Shown in pieces: positions 1-8,848 of a stretch of 64,000 bases of DNA. The notes beneath the pieces were generated by a model, which saw only the letters and a list, made by a program, of their open reading frames with translations, was not told the DNA's origin and made no database searches. The position numbers were made by a program, and so were the translations under genes. The stretch comes from Pseudomonadota bacterium (lineage in GTDB: Bacteria > Pseudomonadota > Gammaproteobacteria > Burkholderiales > Rhodocyclaceae): assembly GCA_018241685.1 (NCBI GenBank), contig JAFEDJ010000021.1, positions 434,001-498,000 of the forward strand. Direction: 5' to 3'. Numbering within the stretch: position 1 is the stretch's first letter; each line of letters starts with the position of its first letter.

Positions 1-728
1 TCCCAGTCACGCAGCATGGCCTTGATCTGCTTGCGTTGCGCATTCTCCTGGCTACCGCACAGATTGCACGGGATGATCGGGTACTCCATGCCACGAGCGA
101 AACGCTCGATGTCCTTCTCAGAACAGTAAGCCAGCGGCCGGATCACCACATTCTGCCCATCGTCGCTGACCAGCTTCGGTGGCATTCCCTTCATCTTGCC
201 TCCGAAGAACATGTTCAGGAACATGGTTTCGATCATGTCATCGCGATGATGGCCGAGGGCGATCTTGGTTGCGCCAAGTTCCTTCGCCGTTCGGTAGATG
301 ATGCCCCGCCGCAGGCGTGAACACAGTGAGCAGGTCGTCTTACCTTCAGGAATCTTGTCCTTGACAATTGTATAAGTGTCTTCGGTCACGATCCGGTATT
401 CCACGCCCACCGATTCGAAATACGCCGGCAGTACGTGATCCGGAAAGCCGGGCTGCTTCTGGTCGAGGTTCATCGCGACAATACGGAAGTCGATCGGCGC
501 GCGCTCCCGCATTTCCATCAGCAGGCTCAGCAGCGTGAACGAGTCCTTCCCGCCCGAGAGGCAGACCATGACCACGTCGCCATCCTCGATCATCCGGTAA
601 TCGCCGATTGCCTCACCGACCTTGCGCATCAGGAATTTCTTCAGGCGCAGGAGCGTATTGGAGTGGCGGCCTTCCGTTTCGGGTTGTTCGGCGGCCGGGC
701 TAGCGAGGGCTGGCACTACTTGTTCCAT
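1..728 (-). CDS. ttcA: tRNA 2-thiocytidine synthetase TtcA (3' end beyond window)
   Basis: This enzyme 2-thiolates cytidine 32 of certain tRNAs, using ATP and an Fe-S cluster. Reading the minus strand from the ATG at 728 gives 242 codons and then runs off the left edge, so the C-terminus is missing. The PP-loop SGGKDS lies at residues 58-63. Two CxxC pairs, CSLC (133-136) and CNLC (221-224), match the TtcA Fe-S ligands, and GHHRDD follows the first pair. The first 20 residues are low complexity and look dispensable. No partner gene is close: the next minus-strand gene stops at 796. Assignment is secure from motifs and their order. Confidence 0.96.
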   Translation of the reverse strand, partial: MEQVVPALASPAAEQPETEGRHSNTLLRLKKFLMRKVGEAIGDYRMIEDGDVVMVCLSGGKDSFTLLSLLMEMRERAPIDFRIVAMNLDQKQPGFPDHVLPAYFESVGVEYRIVTEDTYTIVKDKIPEGKTTCSLCSRLRRGIIYRTAKELGATKIALGHHRDDMIETMFLNMFFGGKMKGMPPKLVSDDGQNVVIRPLAYCSEKDIERFARGMEYPIIPCNLCGSQENAQRKQIKAMLRDW

Positions 729-795
729 GTCAATTAAATTTCCGAAGATTATAGTCCGATCGCACAATTACCGATCGGCATAAATGTTAAATAGC

Positions 796-1545
796 TTATA
801 AATGGGCGCTTCGCCCACCATCCACCGATAAAATCTGCCCCGTGACGTATGGCGCGTCGAACAGCAGGAAGCGCACCGTGCGCGCGATGTCGGACGGCGA
901 GCCGACCCGCCCCAGCAAGGTATGGGCGACGATGCGCTCCCGCTCCGGCGGCGGAAACTGTCCATCGTCAGGCCATTCGATCGCCCCCGGCGCCACGCCA
1001 TTCACCCGTACCCGGGGCGCCAGTTCCTGTGCCAACGCACGGGTTAGACCCAGCAGGCCGGCCTTTGCGGCGCAGTACAAAGGGTAGCCCTTCAACGGCC
1101 GTTCGGCATGGATGTCGACGATGTTCACGATCGAGCCCCCACTCGCCGTCAGATTCGGCGCCGCGGCCTGGGCGAGAAACAGCGGCGCTTTCAGATTGGA
1201 ACCGATCAGATCAACCCATGCCGTTTCGTCGATCTCACCGAGCGCTGTCGGGAAAAAACTCGACGCGTTGTTGACCAGCCCATCGAGCCGCCCGAAATGT
1301 GCCACAACGGACTCGACCAAGCTGGGCAGACACGAGCAGTCCAGCAGGTCCGCCTGCAGCGCTAGCGCCGAGCCCGGACGTAAGCGTTCCAGCGCGGCGA
1401 CCAAGGCCTCGGCCTCGCTGCGGGAATGGCGATAATGCACGGCCACCCGCGCACCGGCTTCATGGAGGCACCGCACCAGTTCGGCGCCGACGCGCCGCGC
1501 ACCGCCCGTCACCAACACGACCGGGGCGATCGGATTTTCAATCAT
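796..1545 (-). CDS. SDR-family pteridine reductase-like oxidoreductase
   Basis: This is a 249-residue NAD(P)H-dependent short-chain dehydrogenase. The glycine-rich cofactor motif TGGARRVG is at residues 13-20, and the double Arg favours NADPH. The catalytic Tyr and Lys are Y157 and K161 (YCAAK). The usual SDR serine is replaced by Asp (D144 in NIVDIH), as in PTR1-type pteridine reductases, which also share the PLxGYxxY spacing. The likely role is reducing dihydrobiopterin or dihydrofolate-type pterins. A TTG start 24 bases further upstream is open, but the ATG at 1545 puts the cofactor motif at the normal distance from the N-terminus. The substrate is inferred from family features only. Confidence 0.8.
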   Translation of the reverse strand: MIENPIAPVVLVTGGARRVGAELVRCLHEAGARVAVHYRHSRSEAEALVAALERLRPGSALALQADLLDCSCLPSLVESVVAHFGRLDGLVNNASSFFPTALGEIDETAWVDLIGSNLKAPLFLAQAAAPNLTASGGSIVNIVDIHAERPLKGYPLYCAAKAGLLGLTRALAQELAPRVRVNGVAPGAIEWPDDGQFPPPERERIVAHTLLGRVGSPSDIARTVRFLLFDAPYVTGQILSVDGGRSAHL

Positions 1546-1659
1546 GACTACCAAGGGGAGCGAATTCAAGCGAAGGGCGTAATCATACGGTGCCCGCCCC
1601 CTCGACGGTGCACTGCAACCAACGGGTAAAATGCGGATTTTCCCCTACTCGCCACCGCC

Positions 1660-2820
1660 ATGAACCTGCCCCAGCCCTCGCCCGACGCCCTCGAACAGAG
1701 CGCACGCCTCGTTTCCCGACTGCGCAGCCTGATCGAGGCCCAGGACGGCTGGATCTCCTTCGCCACCTACATGGCCGAAGCCCTATATACGCCTGGCCTC
1801 GGCTACTACAGCGGCGGAGCCCACAAGTTCGGGCCGGGCGGCGACTTCATCACCGCACCGGAACTCACCCCTTTGTTCGGACAAGCCCTGGCTGCCCAAG
1901 TGCAGCAGGTCATGGGATTGTCGGCACCGCACATCATCGAGGCCGGCGCCGGCACCGGCCTGCTGGCCGCCGACCTGCTGCTGGAACTGGAGCACCGCGG
2001 CACGCTGCCGGAGAGCTACGGTATCCTCGAAGTATCCGGTGAGCTGCGCGAACGCCAATTCGACACCCTCGCCGCCAAAGTGCCCCACCTGGCATCCCGC
2101 GTCCGCTGGCTGGACAGCCTGCCGGAGCGCTTCTCCGGTGTGCTGGTCGCCAACGAAGTGCTCGACGTGATGCCCGTACACCTCGTGGCGTGGCGCCCGG
2201 ACGGCATCTTCGAGCGGGGCGTGGCCCTCGGTGCCGACGGCAACTTCGCATGGGCCGACAAACCGGCAAGCGGCAAGGTGGCCGAGGCCGCCGCCGCCCT
2301 CGACATACAGCTGCCCGAGGAAGGCGAATACGTCAGCGAAATCAACCTCGCCGGGCGGGCGTGGATCGCCGAATGGGCGGCACGCCTGGAGCGCGGAGCC
2401 ATGCTGCTGGTGGACTACGGCTACCCACGGGCCGAGTACTACCTCGACAGCCGCGCCACCGGCACCCTGCTGTGCTACTTCCGCCACCACGCCCATGGCG
2501 ATCCCTTCCTGTGGCCGGGGCTCAACGACATCACCGCCTTCGTGGACTTCACCGCCGTGGCCGAAGCCGGTTTCGAAGCCGGTCTCGATGTGCTCGGCTA
2601 CACCAACCAGGCCACGCTGCTGTTCAACTGCGGCGTCCTGGAATGCCTGTCCCGCCGGGCGCCGGAAGACAGCGTGGATTACATCCGCGCCTCCAAGGCC
2701 GTACAACGCCTCACCGGCCCCCATGAAATGGGTGAGCTGTTCAAAGTCATCGCGCTCGGCAAGGACATCACCCAGCCGTTGCTCGGTTTCCTCCGGGGTG
2801 ACCGCCTCCACGCGCTCTAA
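1660..2820 (+). CDS. SAM-dependent methyltransferase, MidA/NDUFAF7 family
   Basis: This 386-residue protein belongs to the family of mitochondrial NDUFAF7/MidA, class I methyltransferases. The eukaryotic member methylates an arginine of a complex I subunit; bacterial targets are not established. The SAM-binding glycine motif reads EAGAGTGLLA near residue 92. Conserved family segments include the N-terminal YYS...GDFITAPEL region and the later NEVLDVMPV segment. It diverges from the SDR gene across a 114-base gap. A hairpin lies just after the stop. No complex I genes are in the window, so the target cannot be inferred from context. Confidence 0.88.
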   Translation: MNLPQPSPDALEQSARLVSRLRSLIEAQDGWISFATYMAEALYTPGLGYYSGGAHKFGPGGDFITAPELTPLFGQALAAQVQQVMGLSAPHIIEAGAGTGLLAADLLLELEHRGTLPESYGILEVSGELRERQFDTLAAKVPHLASRVRWLDSLPERFSGVLVANEVLDVMPVHLVAWRPDGIFERGVALGADGNFAWADKPASGKVAEAAAALDIQLPEEGEYVSEINLAGRAWIAEWAARLERGAMLLVDYGYPRAEYYLDSRATGTLLCYFRHHAHGDPFLWPGLNDITAFVDFTAVAEAGFEAGLDVLGYTNQATLLFNCGVLECLSRRAPEDSVDYIRASKAVQRLTGPHEMGELFKVIALGKDITQPLLGFLRGDRLHAL

Positions 2821-2830
2821 AAGGCAAAAA

Positions 2831-2859
2831 GGCCTGCGGGCTCGATGAGCCGGCAGGCC
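2831..2859 (-). terminator. Rho-independent terminator for the small minus-strand gene
   Basis: A GGCCTGC / GCAGGCC stem continues inward with GGCTC / GAGCC around a three-base loop. On the minus strand it is followed by two T-runs (2822-2830), so it fits intrinsic termination of the gene at 2878-3102. It may also slow plus-strand transcripts of the methyltransferase gene, though no T-run follows in that direction. Confidence 0.75.
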
Positions 2860-2877
2860 TGACGGGAACCACGAGTC

Positions 2878-3102
2878 CTACTCCTGGTAGCGATAGACTG
2901 CAGCCAGGAAAGCCTCCACGTCAGTGGGCGCTGCATGCTGCCCGCGCCCGACGCTCGCCACCTCCTGCAGCCCCAGCGCCAGCGCCAGTTCGGGAGGCAA
3001 GGGGTTGGCATTCAGCACCTCATCGCCGTACGCCATGCCGACCTCTTCAACCGGCTCGCCGTAGATCCGAGCACCACTTTCCATATCCATGCTGATCACC
3101 AT
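2878..3102 (-). CDS. Small hypothetical protein (74 aa)
   Basis: An acidic soluble 74-residue protein of unknown function. It has no signal peptide, membrane segment or Cys motif. It looks like a real gene: a GGAGG sequence sits six bases before the ATG, and a strong terminator hairpin with T-runs follows the stop. The sequence is rich in Met, Glu and Val at the N-terminus and has a Leu/Ala helix in the middle. I do not recognise a family. It is probably transcribed alone. Confidence 0.6.
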   Translation of the reverse strand: MVISMDMESGARIYGEPVEEVGMAYGDEVLNANPLPPELALALGLQEVASVGRGQHAAPTDVEAFLAAVYRYQE

Positions 3103-3308
3103 ATCGGCCTCCGTTGCGGGTAAGGGAAAAAATCAGGCCCGCTGATGTATCTAACGGCTGCGGCCTCCAAAGGTTGAAGGAAAATCGGTACGGAACCCCT
3201 GCAGCCGTCTCCGCACCCTCTCGTTCACGGTTTCAGCATGGTCGATGGCGCAGCGCGCCGCCATGACAGACTTCACGGCACGGGCCAGACACGGGCCCTG
3301 CAGGGCAT

Positions 3309-4112
3309 TTACAGGCCCTTTTCCTTCATCCAGTGCACGATCGGCTCGGCCGCCAGACGCCAGTCCGACTCCATCATCAGACCATGCCCGAGGCCGGGCA
3401 GGATCTGCGCCTTGACCCCGTAGCGGGCCGCCGTCATGCGCACCTGGTCCGGCGGAATCAGCACGTCGTACTCACCACCGAGCACCAGCATCGGCGGAAT
3501 CTGCATACGCGACAGGAAGGGCAGGTCGAACAGCGACATATCCCAGATCGCCCGGTGGGACTCCGGCTGGCACAGGTGGTAATAGCGCTGCAGGCGCTCC
3601 AGTTCGATCGCCTCGTGGAACAGCGCGTCCCGCAGGGTTTCCATCTGCGGCTGGCCGCCGCCCATCAGGCGGTTGAGATCGCCGAGCAGGTGCGGCCGCG
3701 CGAAGGCCAGGCCGAAAGCCGAGCCGAGCAACCCCTGTGGCGGCACAGAGGACATCAGCACCACGCCAGGCGCCGAGTGGTTCTCGAGGAATTTCTGCAC
3801 CACCATGCCGCCCATCGAGTGCCCCACCAGCACCGGCGGCGCCGGTAGCGCGGCAGCCACCTCGGCCACGTCGGCCACGTAGTCGGCTATGGAGAAGCTG
3901 TCCAGATAGGCCCGCCCGCGGCTCTTGCCATGGCCAGACAGGGACATCGCATATGCCGTGTAGCCCTGCTCGGCAAACCACGACAGGAAGAACTCATCCC
4001 AACACCAGGCAGCGGTGTAGGCGCCGTGGACGAACAGCAGGGGCGTTTCGTGGGCCGCGCCGGCCGGCGCGCGACAGAGAACTTCCAGATCGCCGAAACG
4101 GGAGCGGTTCAT
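3309..4112 (-). CDS. Alpha/beta hydrolase
   Basis: A 267-residue alpha/beta-hydrolase-fold enzyme. The oxyanion HG motif (LLFVHGAY) is near residue 28. The nucleophile is S99 in GHSMGG. An acid residue follows in GGEYDVL, and the catalytic His is in GLGHGLM near the C-terminus. The substrate cannot be told; the family includes esterases, lipases and acyl hydrolases. The open frame extends to 4217, but the ATG at 4112 has an AGAGGG ribosome site and gives the normal fold start. It has no signal peptide, so it should be cytoplasmic. Confidence 0.85.
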   Translation of the reverse strand: MNRSRFGDLEVLCRAPAGAAHETPLLFVHGAYTAAWCWDEFFLSWFAEQGYTAYAMSLSGHGKSRGRAYLDSFSIADYVADVAEVAAALPAPPVLVGHSMGGMVVQKFLENHSAPGVVLMSSVPPQGLLGSAFGLAFARPHLLGDLNRLMGGGQPQMETLRDALFHEAIELERLQRYYHLCQPESHRAIWDMSLFDLPFLSRMQIPPMLVLGGEYDVLIPPDQVRMTAARYGVKAQILPGLGHGLMMESDWRLAAEPIVHWMKEKGL

Positions 4113-4302
4113 GCACACGCCCTCTGAAGAAAGACGGCTGGAAATGGCAGGTGGAGGATCGGCGTCATGGGGTGGACATGAATATGTATTGTTGTGGGTC
4201 CAGAACTTACAGCACACACGGGCGGGGCGAAAGCAGAAAACATGTTGCTGCGCAGAAAACTGCGGTTAAATCGGGACTTTGAATGACGGAAGGCGGCGGA
4301 CA

Positions 4303-4500
4303 ATGCTCAAATGGCTGCTGGCCATCGTGGTGGTGGCCGTGGTTTCCGGACTCGGCTCCAGCCTGCCGCTGCGGCGCTGGCGCATCGGGCACCTGCCCGG
4401 CGACCTGCACTTCGACCTCTTCGGGCGGCATATCCACATCCCACTCACCAGCACCCTGCTGATGTCACTGGCTGTCTGGCTGCTGATCCGGGCGCTGTAG
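4303..4500 (+). CDS. DUF2905-type small membrane protein
   Basis: A 65-residue protein with two hydrophobic segments: residues 3-18, and a C-terminal one after PLTSTLL. Between them is the family hallmark, an LGxLPGD-like stretch (HLPGDLHFDLFGRHIHIPL). DUF2905 proteins are tiny inner-membrane proteins of unknown function. The ATG at 4303 follows GGAAGGCGG at a good distance; the upstream TTG at 4279 is less likely. Its end overlaps the 3' end of the convergent penicillin-binding protein gene by 36 bases. Confidence 0.8.
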   Translation: MLKWLLAIVVVAVVSGLGSSLPLRRWRIGHLPGDLHFDLFGRHIHIPLTSTLLMSLAVWLLIRAL

Positions 4501-6495
4501 CGGCTCAAGAGGTGCCCGCACGGCAAAGATCACGCTATCGAGAACCTGGCCGTCAGCAGACATCAGCTCCAGCACGTGCCGACCGGCCACCGGCCGCCAG
4601 GCGATCCGCTCGCCGCTCCCGAGGTCCTCACCATTGAGACGCCACCTAGCCCCGGCCGGCATGTGAGTAGCCTCGAAATACACCTTGAAGCCCTCGTCAC
4701 GCAGCAGCGCCATGGCATCCACCAGCACGCCATTAAGAGGTTGGGCGATGCGCGGCAGCAGTCGCGGCACGGCGACCCGCTCCACCTCGGTGCCGCGGAT
4801 GAACCACTCCCGCCGCGGGCTCTCGACCGGCGGCTCGAACACCACCAGGCTCGACACCACGCCCGGCGGCGGCAACGGTCGAGACGGCGTCTGGCCCCGC
4901 AACAGGCCGCGCAGGATATCGTGCCAGGCCTGGCTGCCGATCTGCGGGGCGTTGCGTAAACCAGCGACCCACAGGACGATCGTGAAGCGCTCGGAGAAGC
5001 CCACCGTCAGCGTCTCGCGGCTGTCCGCGACGTACTGCCGAAAGGCGAAAGGCTGCGGATTGCCGTCGGCATCCGGCACGGCCAGCATGTCGGCCACGAT
5101 GAAGCTGGCCTCCGGGCGCAACACACGGCGTGACGGACGCTCCGAGGCGGCCAGGAAGCGCGGCGCCTGCCATTGTCCCCCTACCGCCAGGCTGCGATAG
5201 AGGGCCGCCAGCGGCAGCAAGGCGAGCTCAGCGCCACCACCGCGCACATCCACGTCGGCCTGGCGCAGACGATCCGGCAGGCCGTCCGCCACCAACCTGC
5301 CCACCGCCTGGGCCGGATCGCTCATTCCCTCCACCAGCGCCCGCCGCACACTGACCCACATGCGCTCGTCGGGCAGCGTCGGAGCGTGATTGGCCAGCGA
5401 CTCCTCCATCAGGCTGGCCGCCGTGATCAACCGACGCTCCAGCGCCAGGCCGTAGGCAAAGGGAGACAACAGGCTGCCCGGATTACGTGGCGTGAGCGCG
5501 TGGTCGGGCGCCGCGTAATCGGGCGCTCCGACGTAGGCCAGCACCTCGCCGGTAGGATTGTCGAGCACCACCGCTGCCGCCTCCAGCGTGCCGAGGCGAT
5601 GCAGCACCGACGTCACGCCACGCTGGGTATCTGCATCCAACGTGGTCGTGAGGCGTTCACCGGGATGCTGGAGGAGTAGCCGTCCGGCCTGGGAAGCCAG
5701 CTCCCAGCGCGGCCCGGTATGCTGGCGATCCAGATTGTTGGCAGCAAGGCGCTGGGCTGCGGTGCAGGCCGACGGCGCATTGAGGCGCTCCGCCAGCACA
5801 CAGGCCCGATGGGCCACCACGTCCGGCTTGGCATTGGGCCCACGCAGGAGAACAGACAGGATCAGCGCCTCGGGGCGCCCCAACTCGCTCGGCGACTTGC
5901 CGAACAGCGCCCGTGCCGCCGCATGGACGCCCTGCAGATCACCACGGAAGGGCGCCAGGTTGAGATAGGCCTCGAGGATCTGCTCCTTCGTCCATCGGGC
6001 TTCCAGCGCCTGCGCGGCCAGGGCCTGGTCCCACTTCTGGCCGAGGCTGCGCCGCGGCATGCCATCGCGGCCGAGCGCCAGTTCCGGGTCGAGCAGGCCC
6101 GCCACCTGCATCGACAAGGTCGAGGCGCCGCGCTTGCGGTCATACCACAGGTTGTGCCACAGGGAGCCGGCAAAGGCCTTCCAGTCGACGCCGGAATGCT
6201 CGAAGAAGCGCTTGTCCTCTGCCGCCAGCAAGGCCTCCTTCAGCGACGGGGACAAGCTGTGCAGCCCCACCCATTCCAGGCGGCGCACATGGGGATTGAG
6301 GCGCCGCTCGGCCAATGGTGTGCCATCCCGGGCGAGCAGGACACCCACCGAAGGCACGGCACCGGCCCTGACCTCGGAAAAGGCAGGGATCGGCTGCACG
6401 GCAGCGGCGGAAACGGCCAGCCCCAGGCCGCAAGCCAGCAGGGCTATTCGCCGGACCAGGGAGGACGCGACAGGCAAATCGACAGGCGAGCGCAT
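4465..6495 (-). CDS. pbpC: PBP1C-like peptidoglycan glycosyltransferase with degenerate transpeptidase domain
   Basis: A 676-residue protein with the PBP1C plan: signal or anchor segment (residues 13-32), GT51 glycosyltransferase, transpeptidase-like domain and a C-terminal BiPBP_C-type module. Glycosyltransferase motifs are intact: EDKRFFEHSG (93-102) and GASTLSMQ (123-130). The transpeptidase SxxK reads SLLS (341-344), so the lysine is gone, and no SxN or KTG motif is visible where expected. It may polymerise glycan without crosslinking, or act as a scaffold. The ATG at 6495 was chosen because it precedes the signal segment; the frame runs back to a GTG at 6609. Confidence 0.85.
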   Translation of the reverse strand: MRSPVDLPVASSLVRRIALLACGLGLAVSAAAVQPIPAFSEVRAGAVPSVGVLLARDGTPLAERRLNPHVRRLEWVGLHSLSPSLKEALLAAEDKRFFEHSGVDWKAFAGSLWHNLWYDRKRGASTLSMQVAGLLDPELALGRDGMPRRSLGQKWDQALAAQALEARWTKEQILEAYLNLAPFRGDLQGVHAAARALFGKSPSELGRPEALILSVLLRGPNAKPDVVAHRACVLAERLNAPSACTAAQRLAANNLDRQHTGPRWELASQAGRLLLQHPGERLTTTLDADTQRGVTSVLHRLGTLEAAAVVLDNPTGEVLAYVGAPDYAAPDHALTPRNPGSLLSPFAYGLALERRLITAASLMEESLANHAPTLPDERMWVSVRRALVEGMSDPAQAVGRLVADGLPDRLRQADVDVRGGGAELALLPLAALYRSLAVGGQWQAPRFLAASERPSRRVLRPEASFIVADMLAVPDADGNPQPFAFRQYVADSRETLTVGFSERFTIVLWVAGLRNAPQIGSQAWHDILRGLLRGQTPSRPLPPPGVVSSLVVFEPPVESPRREWFIRGTEVERVAVPRLLPRIAQPLNGVLVDAMALLRDEGFKVYFEATHMPAGARWRLNGEDLGSGERIAWRPVAGRHVLELMSADGQVLDSVIFAVRAPLEPLQRPDQQPDSQ

Positions 6496-6544
6496 GAAAG
6501 TGCGCGCATTGTAGGTTGCAATGACGAAGGCGTGCGTGGAATGG

Positions 6545-7828
6545 CTAACGAGTTTCCTCCGGACAGACGCCGCGCCCCTCGCCCGCGTCTCCGGCGGCAT
6601 CTCCCTCACTCACTCCGCGGCCTTCCAGCTGACGCACCGCCGCCACCCGTGCCGCATGGACCTCGACCGGGATGCGCGCCTTGTCCGCCACGCCGCGGGC
6701 GACGGCTCCCGCATCGACGCCGCGCACCGCGGCCAGCGCGGCGAGCAGGCGCTCGCGCTGGGGATAGGGCCGCGCCTCGTAAGTACTGCGCCCCCGGTAG
6801 TCGCAGGCACAGGCGTCGAGCAGCGCAACAAAGCGTTCGGGCCGGCGCAGGCCGTCGCAGCGCTCGATGAGCTTGACCATGGTCTCGGCGCGCAGGACCT
6901 GGCCCTGGTGCACGATGCCGTGCTCACGGGCCATCATCAGCGCCAGGTCGCGGCAGTCGACCGGGCATTTGAGCCGCTGGCAGACGTCCCGCGCCAGCCG
7001 CTCGCTGGCCGCCTCATGCCCGTAGTGATGGGGCAGCACATCCGCCGGCGTGACGCCCTTGCCCAGGTCGTGCAGCAGACAGGCCAGCCGCCCGGGCAAG
7101 GCCAGGCCGTCGGCAGCGGCGCGGTCGAGGACCATCAGCATATGGGCGCCGGTGTCGCCTTCCGGGTGGTACTGCAGCGGCTGCGGCACACCGAACAGGC
7201 GATCCACCTCCGGCAGCAGCCGCGCCAGCGCACCGCAATCGCGCAGTACCTGAATCATCCGCGCCGGCCGCGCCTCCATCAGGCCGCGGGCGAGCTCCTG
7301 CCAGACCCGCTCCGGCACCAGCGCATCCACCTCGCCAGCGGCGACCATCGCACGCATGAGTTCGAGGGTTTCCGGCGCCACCGTGAAATCGGCGAAGCGG
7401 GCCGCGAAACGCGCCAGCCGCAGGATGCGCACCGGGTCCTCGGCAAAGGCCGGGCTGACATGGCGGAACACCCGGCTTTCCAGGTCACGGCGCCCGCCGT
7501 AGGGATCCACCAACACACCGTCGTCGTCACGCGCAATCGCGTTGATGGTCAGGTCGCGGCGGGCCAGATCTTCTTCCAGCGTAACGTCCGCTGCGGTGTG
7601 GAAGACGAAGCCGGCGTAGCCGGGCGCGGTCTTGCGCTCGGTGCGCGCCAGCGCGTACTCCTCGTGGCTGCGGGGATGGAGGAAGACCGGGAAGTCCTTG
7701 CCGACCGGCGTATAGCCCTGGGCCAGCAGGGTTTCGGGGGTGGCGCCGACGACCACCCAGTCCCGGTCCTTGACCGGCAGGCCGAGCAGTTCGTCGCGGA
7801 TGGCGCCGCCGACACAGTAGATTTTCAT
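6545..7828 (-). CDS. cca: CCA-adding tRNA nucleotidyltransferase
   Basis: This protein builds or repairs the CCA 3' end of tRNA. It is 427 residues from the ATG at 7828. The nucleotidyltransferase signature VGGAIRDELLG opens the protein, followed by KDRDW with the metal-binding Asp pair. An HD phosphohydrolase domain (CLLHDLGKG) places it with the multifunctional bacterial class. Its start overlaps the stop of the upstream epimerase by four bases (ATGA), so the two are translationally coupled. The last 30 residues are Gly/Glu-rich and poorly conserved. Confidence 0.95.
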   Translation of the reverse strand: MKIYCVGGAIRDELLGLPVKDRDWVVVGATPETLLAQGYTPVGKDFPVFLHPRSHEEYALARTERKTAPGYAGFVFHTAADVTLEEDLARRDLTINAIARDDDGVLVDPYGGRRDLESRVFRHVSPAFAEDPVRILRLARFAARFADFTVAPETLELMRAMVAAGEVDALVPERVWQELARGLMEARPARMIQVLRDCGALARLLPEVDRLFGVPQPLQYHPEGDTGAHMLMVLDRAAADGLALPGRLACLLHDLGKGVTPADVLPHHYGHEAASERLARDVCQRLKCPVDCRDLALMMAREHGIVHQGQVLRAETMVKLIERCDGLRRPERFVALLDACACDYRGRSTYEARPYPQRERLLAALAAVRGVDAGAVARGVADKARIPVEVHAARVAAVRQLEGRGVSEGDAAGDAGEGRGVCPEETR

Positions 7829-8778
7829 GGGCGATGCAGTTGGAAGGCGGTATAGCGTCCGCGCTTGTTGAGGGATCCCAGATAACACGGCGCCACCGCC
7901 TCGAGGGCCGTCGGGTGGCGCCCCCACGGCTGCGGCGCACCGCTGGCGACGTTGGGCACGCGCATCGAGCGCACGTTGTCGCGGCTCATCAGCGGCCCGG
8001 GCAGGCATTCGAGCAGCGCCGCCTGAAGCACGGCCAGGCCTTCCGGCAGCGGAATCACCGGACGCGGGTGGCCGGTGATGCGGCCGACGTATTCGACGAG
8101 CGCCTGCAGGCTGTACGGCCGCGGCCCCGTCAGTTCGAAGGTCTGGCCGACTGCATCGGGCCGTTCGAGGGCCTCGGCCACCACCTCCGCCACATCACCC
8201 ACATAAACCGGCTGAAAGCGCGCCTTCGCGCCGCCGAGGGGCAGCACCGGGAAACGCCGGAGCAGGCCGGCAAAGAGGTTCAGGAAACTGTCGCCGGGCC
8301 CGAAGATCACCGACGGGCGCAGGATGGTCCAGCCGATGCCGGGCGCCGCGGCGCGGATCGCCGCCTCACCGTCGGCCTTCGAACGCAGGTATTCGGACGG
8401 CCCGTCCGCCGCCGCGCCAAGGGCGCTGATATGCACGATGCGCCGTACGCCGGCCTCGCGGGCGGCGGTGACGATGCCCTTGGGAAGGGCCACGTGGGCA
8501 TGGGCGAAATCCGGCCCGTAGGGATGGCCGGAGCGGGAGTGCAACACGCCGACGAGATTCACCACCGCGTCGACGCCGGTCATCAGCACCGCCAACTCGG
8601 CCGGATCGCCCACATCCGCCTCGACCACGTCCGCGGTCGGCAGGGCCAGCAGGTGGCGCACCCGTTCGCGGTGGCGCGTGGGAATCAGCAGTGTCTTGCC
8701 GGCCGCGGCCAGGCGGGCGGCGACGGCAGTACCGACAAAACCGCTACCACCGATGAGAAGAACTGTACGGATGGACAT
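7825..8778 (-). CDS. NAD(P)-dependent epimerase/dehydratase, NDUFA9-like
   Basis: A 317-residue extended/atypical SDR of the NDUFA9-like group common in betaproteobacteria. The Rossmann motif GGSGFVG is at residues 9-15. A YLRSK stretch supplies the SDR Tyr and Lys, and RPSVIFGPGD follows. The protein has no signal peptide. It is co-transcribed with cca (four-base overlap). Bacterial members are often annotated as complex I NDUFA9 subunit family proteins, but the function is not proven and no nuo genes are nearby. Confidence 0.82.
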   Translation of the reverse strand: MSIRTVLLIGGSGFVGTAVAARLAAAGKTLLIPTRHRERVRHLLALPTADVVEADVGDPAELAVLMTGVDAVVNLVGVLHSRSGHPYGPDFAHAHVALPKGIVTAAREAGVRRIVHISALGAAADGPSEYLRSKADGEAAIRAAAPGIGWTILRPSVIFGPGDSFLNLFAGLLRRFPVLPLGGAKARFQPVYVGDVAEVVAEALERPDAVGQTFELTGPRPYSLQALVEYVGRITGHPRPVIPLPEGLAVLQAALLECLPGPLMSRDNVRSMRVPNVASGAPQPWGRHPTALEAVAPCYLGSLNKRGRYTAFQLHRP

Positions 8779-8848
8779 GGCGACGCTTCCCGAGCGATGC
8801 AACTGCTCTACAGATCACTACGCTGCCAAAGAATTCCCGCCGCAGTGC

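Noticed and set aside
1783..2811. A 342-codon open frame on the minus strand
   Set aside because: It is the antisense shadow of the MidA-type methyltransferase; its composition is Gly/Val/His-rich without any fold features.
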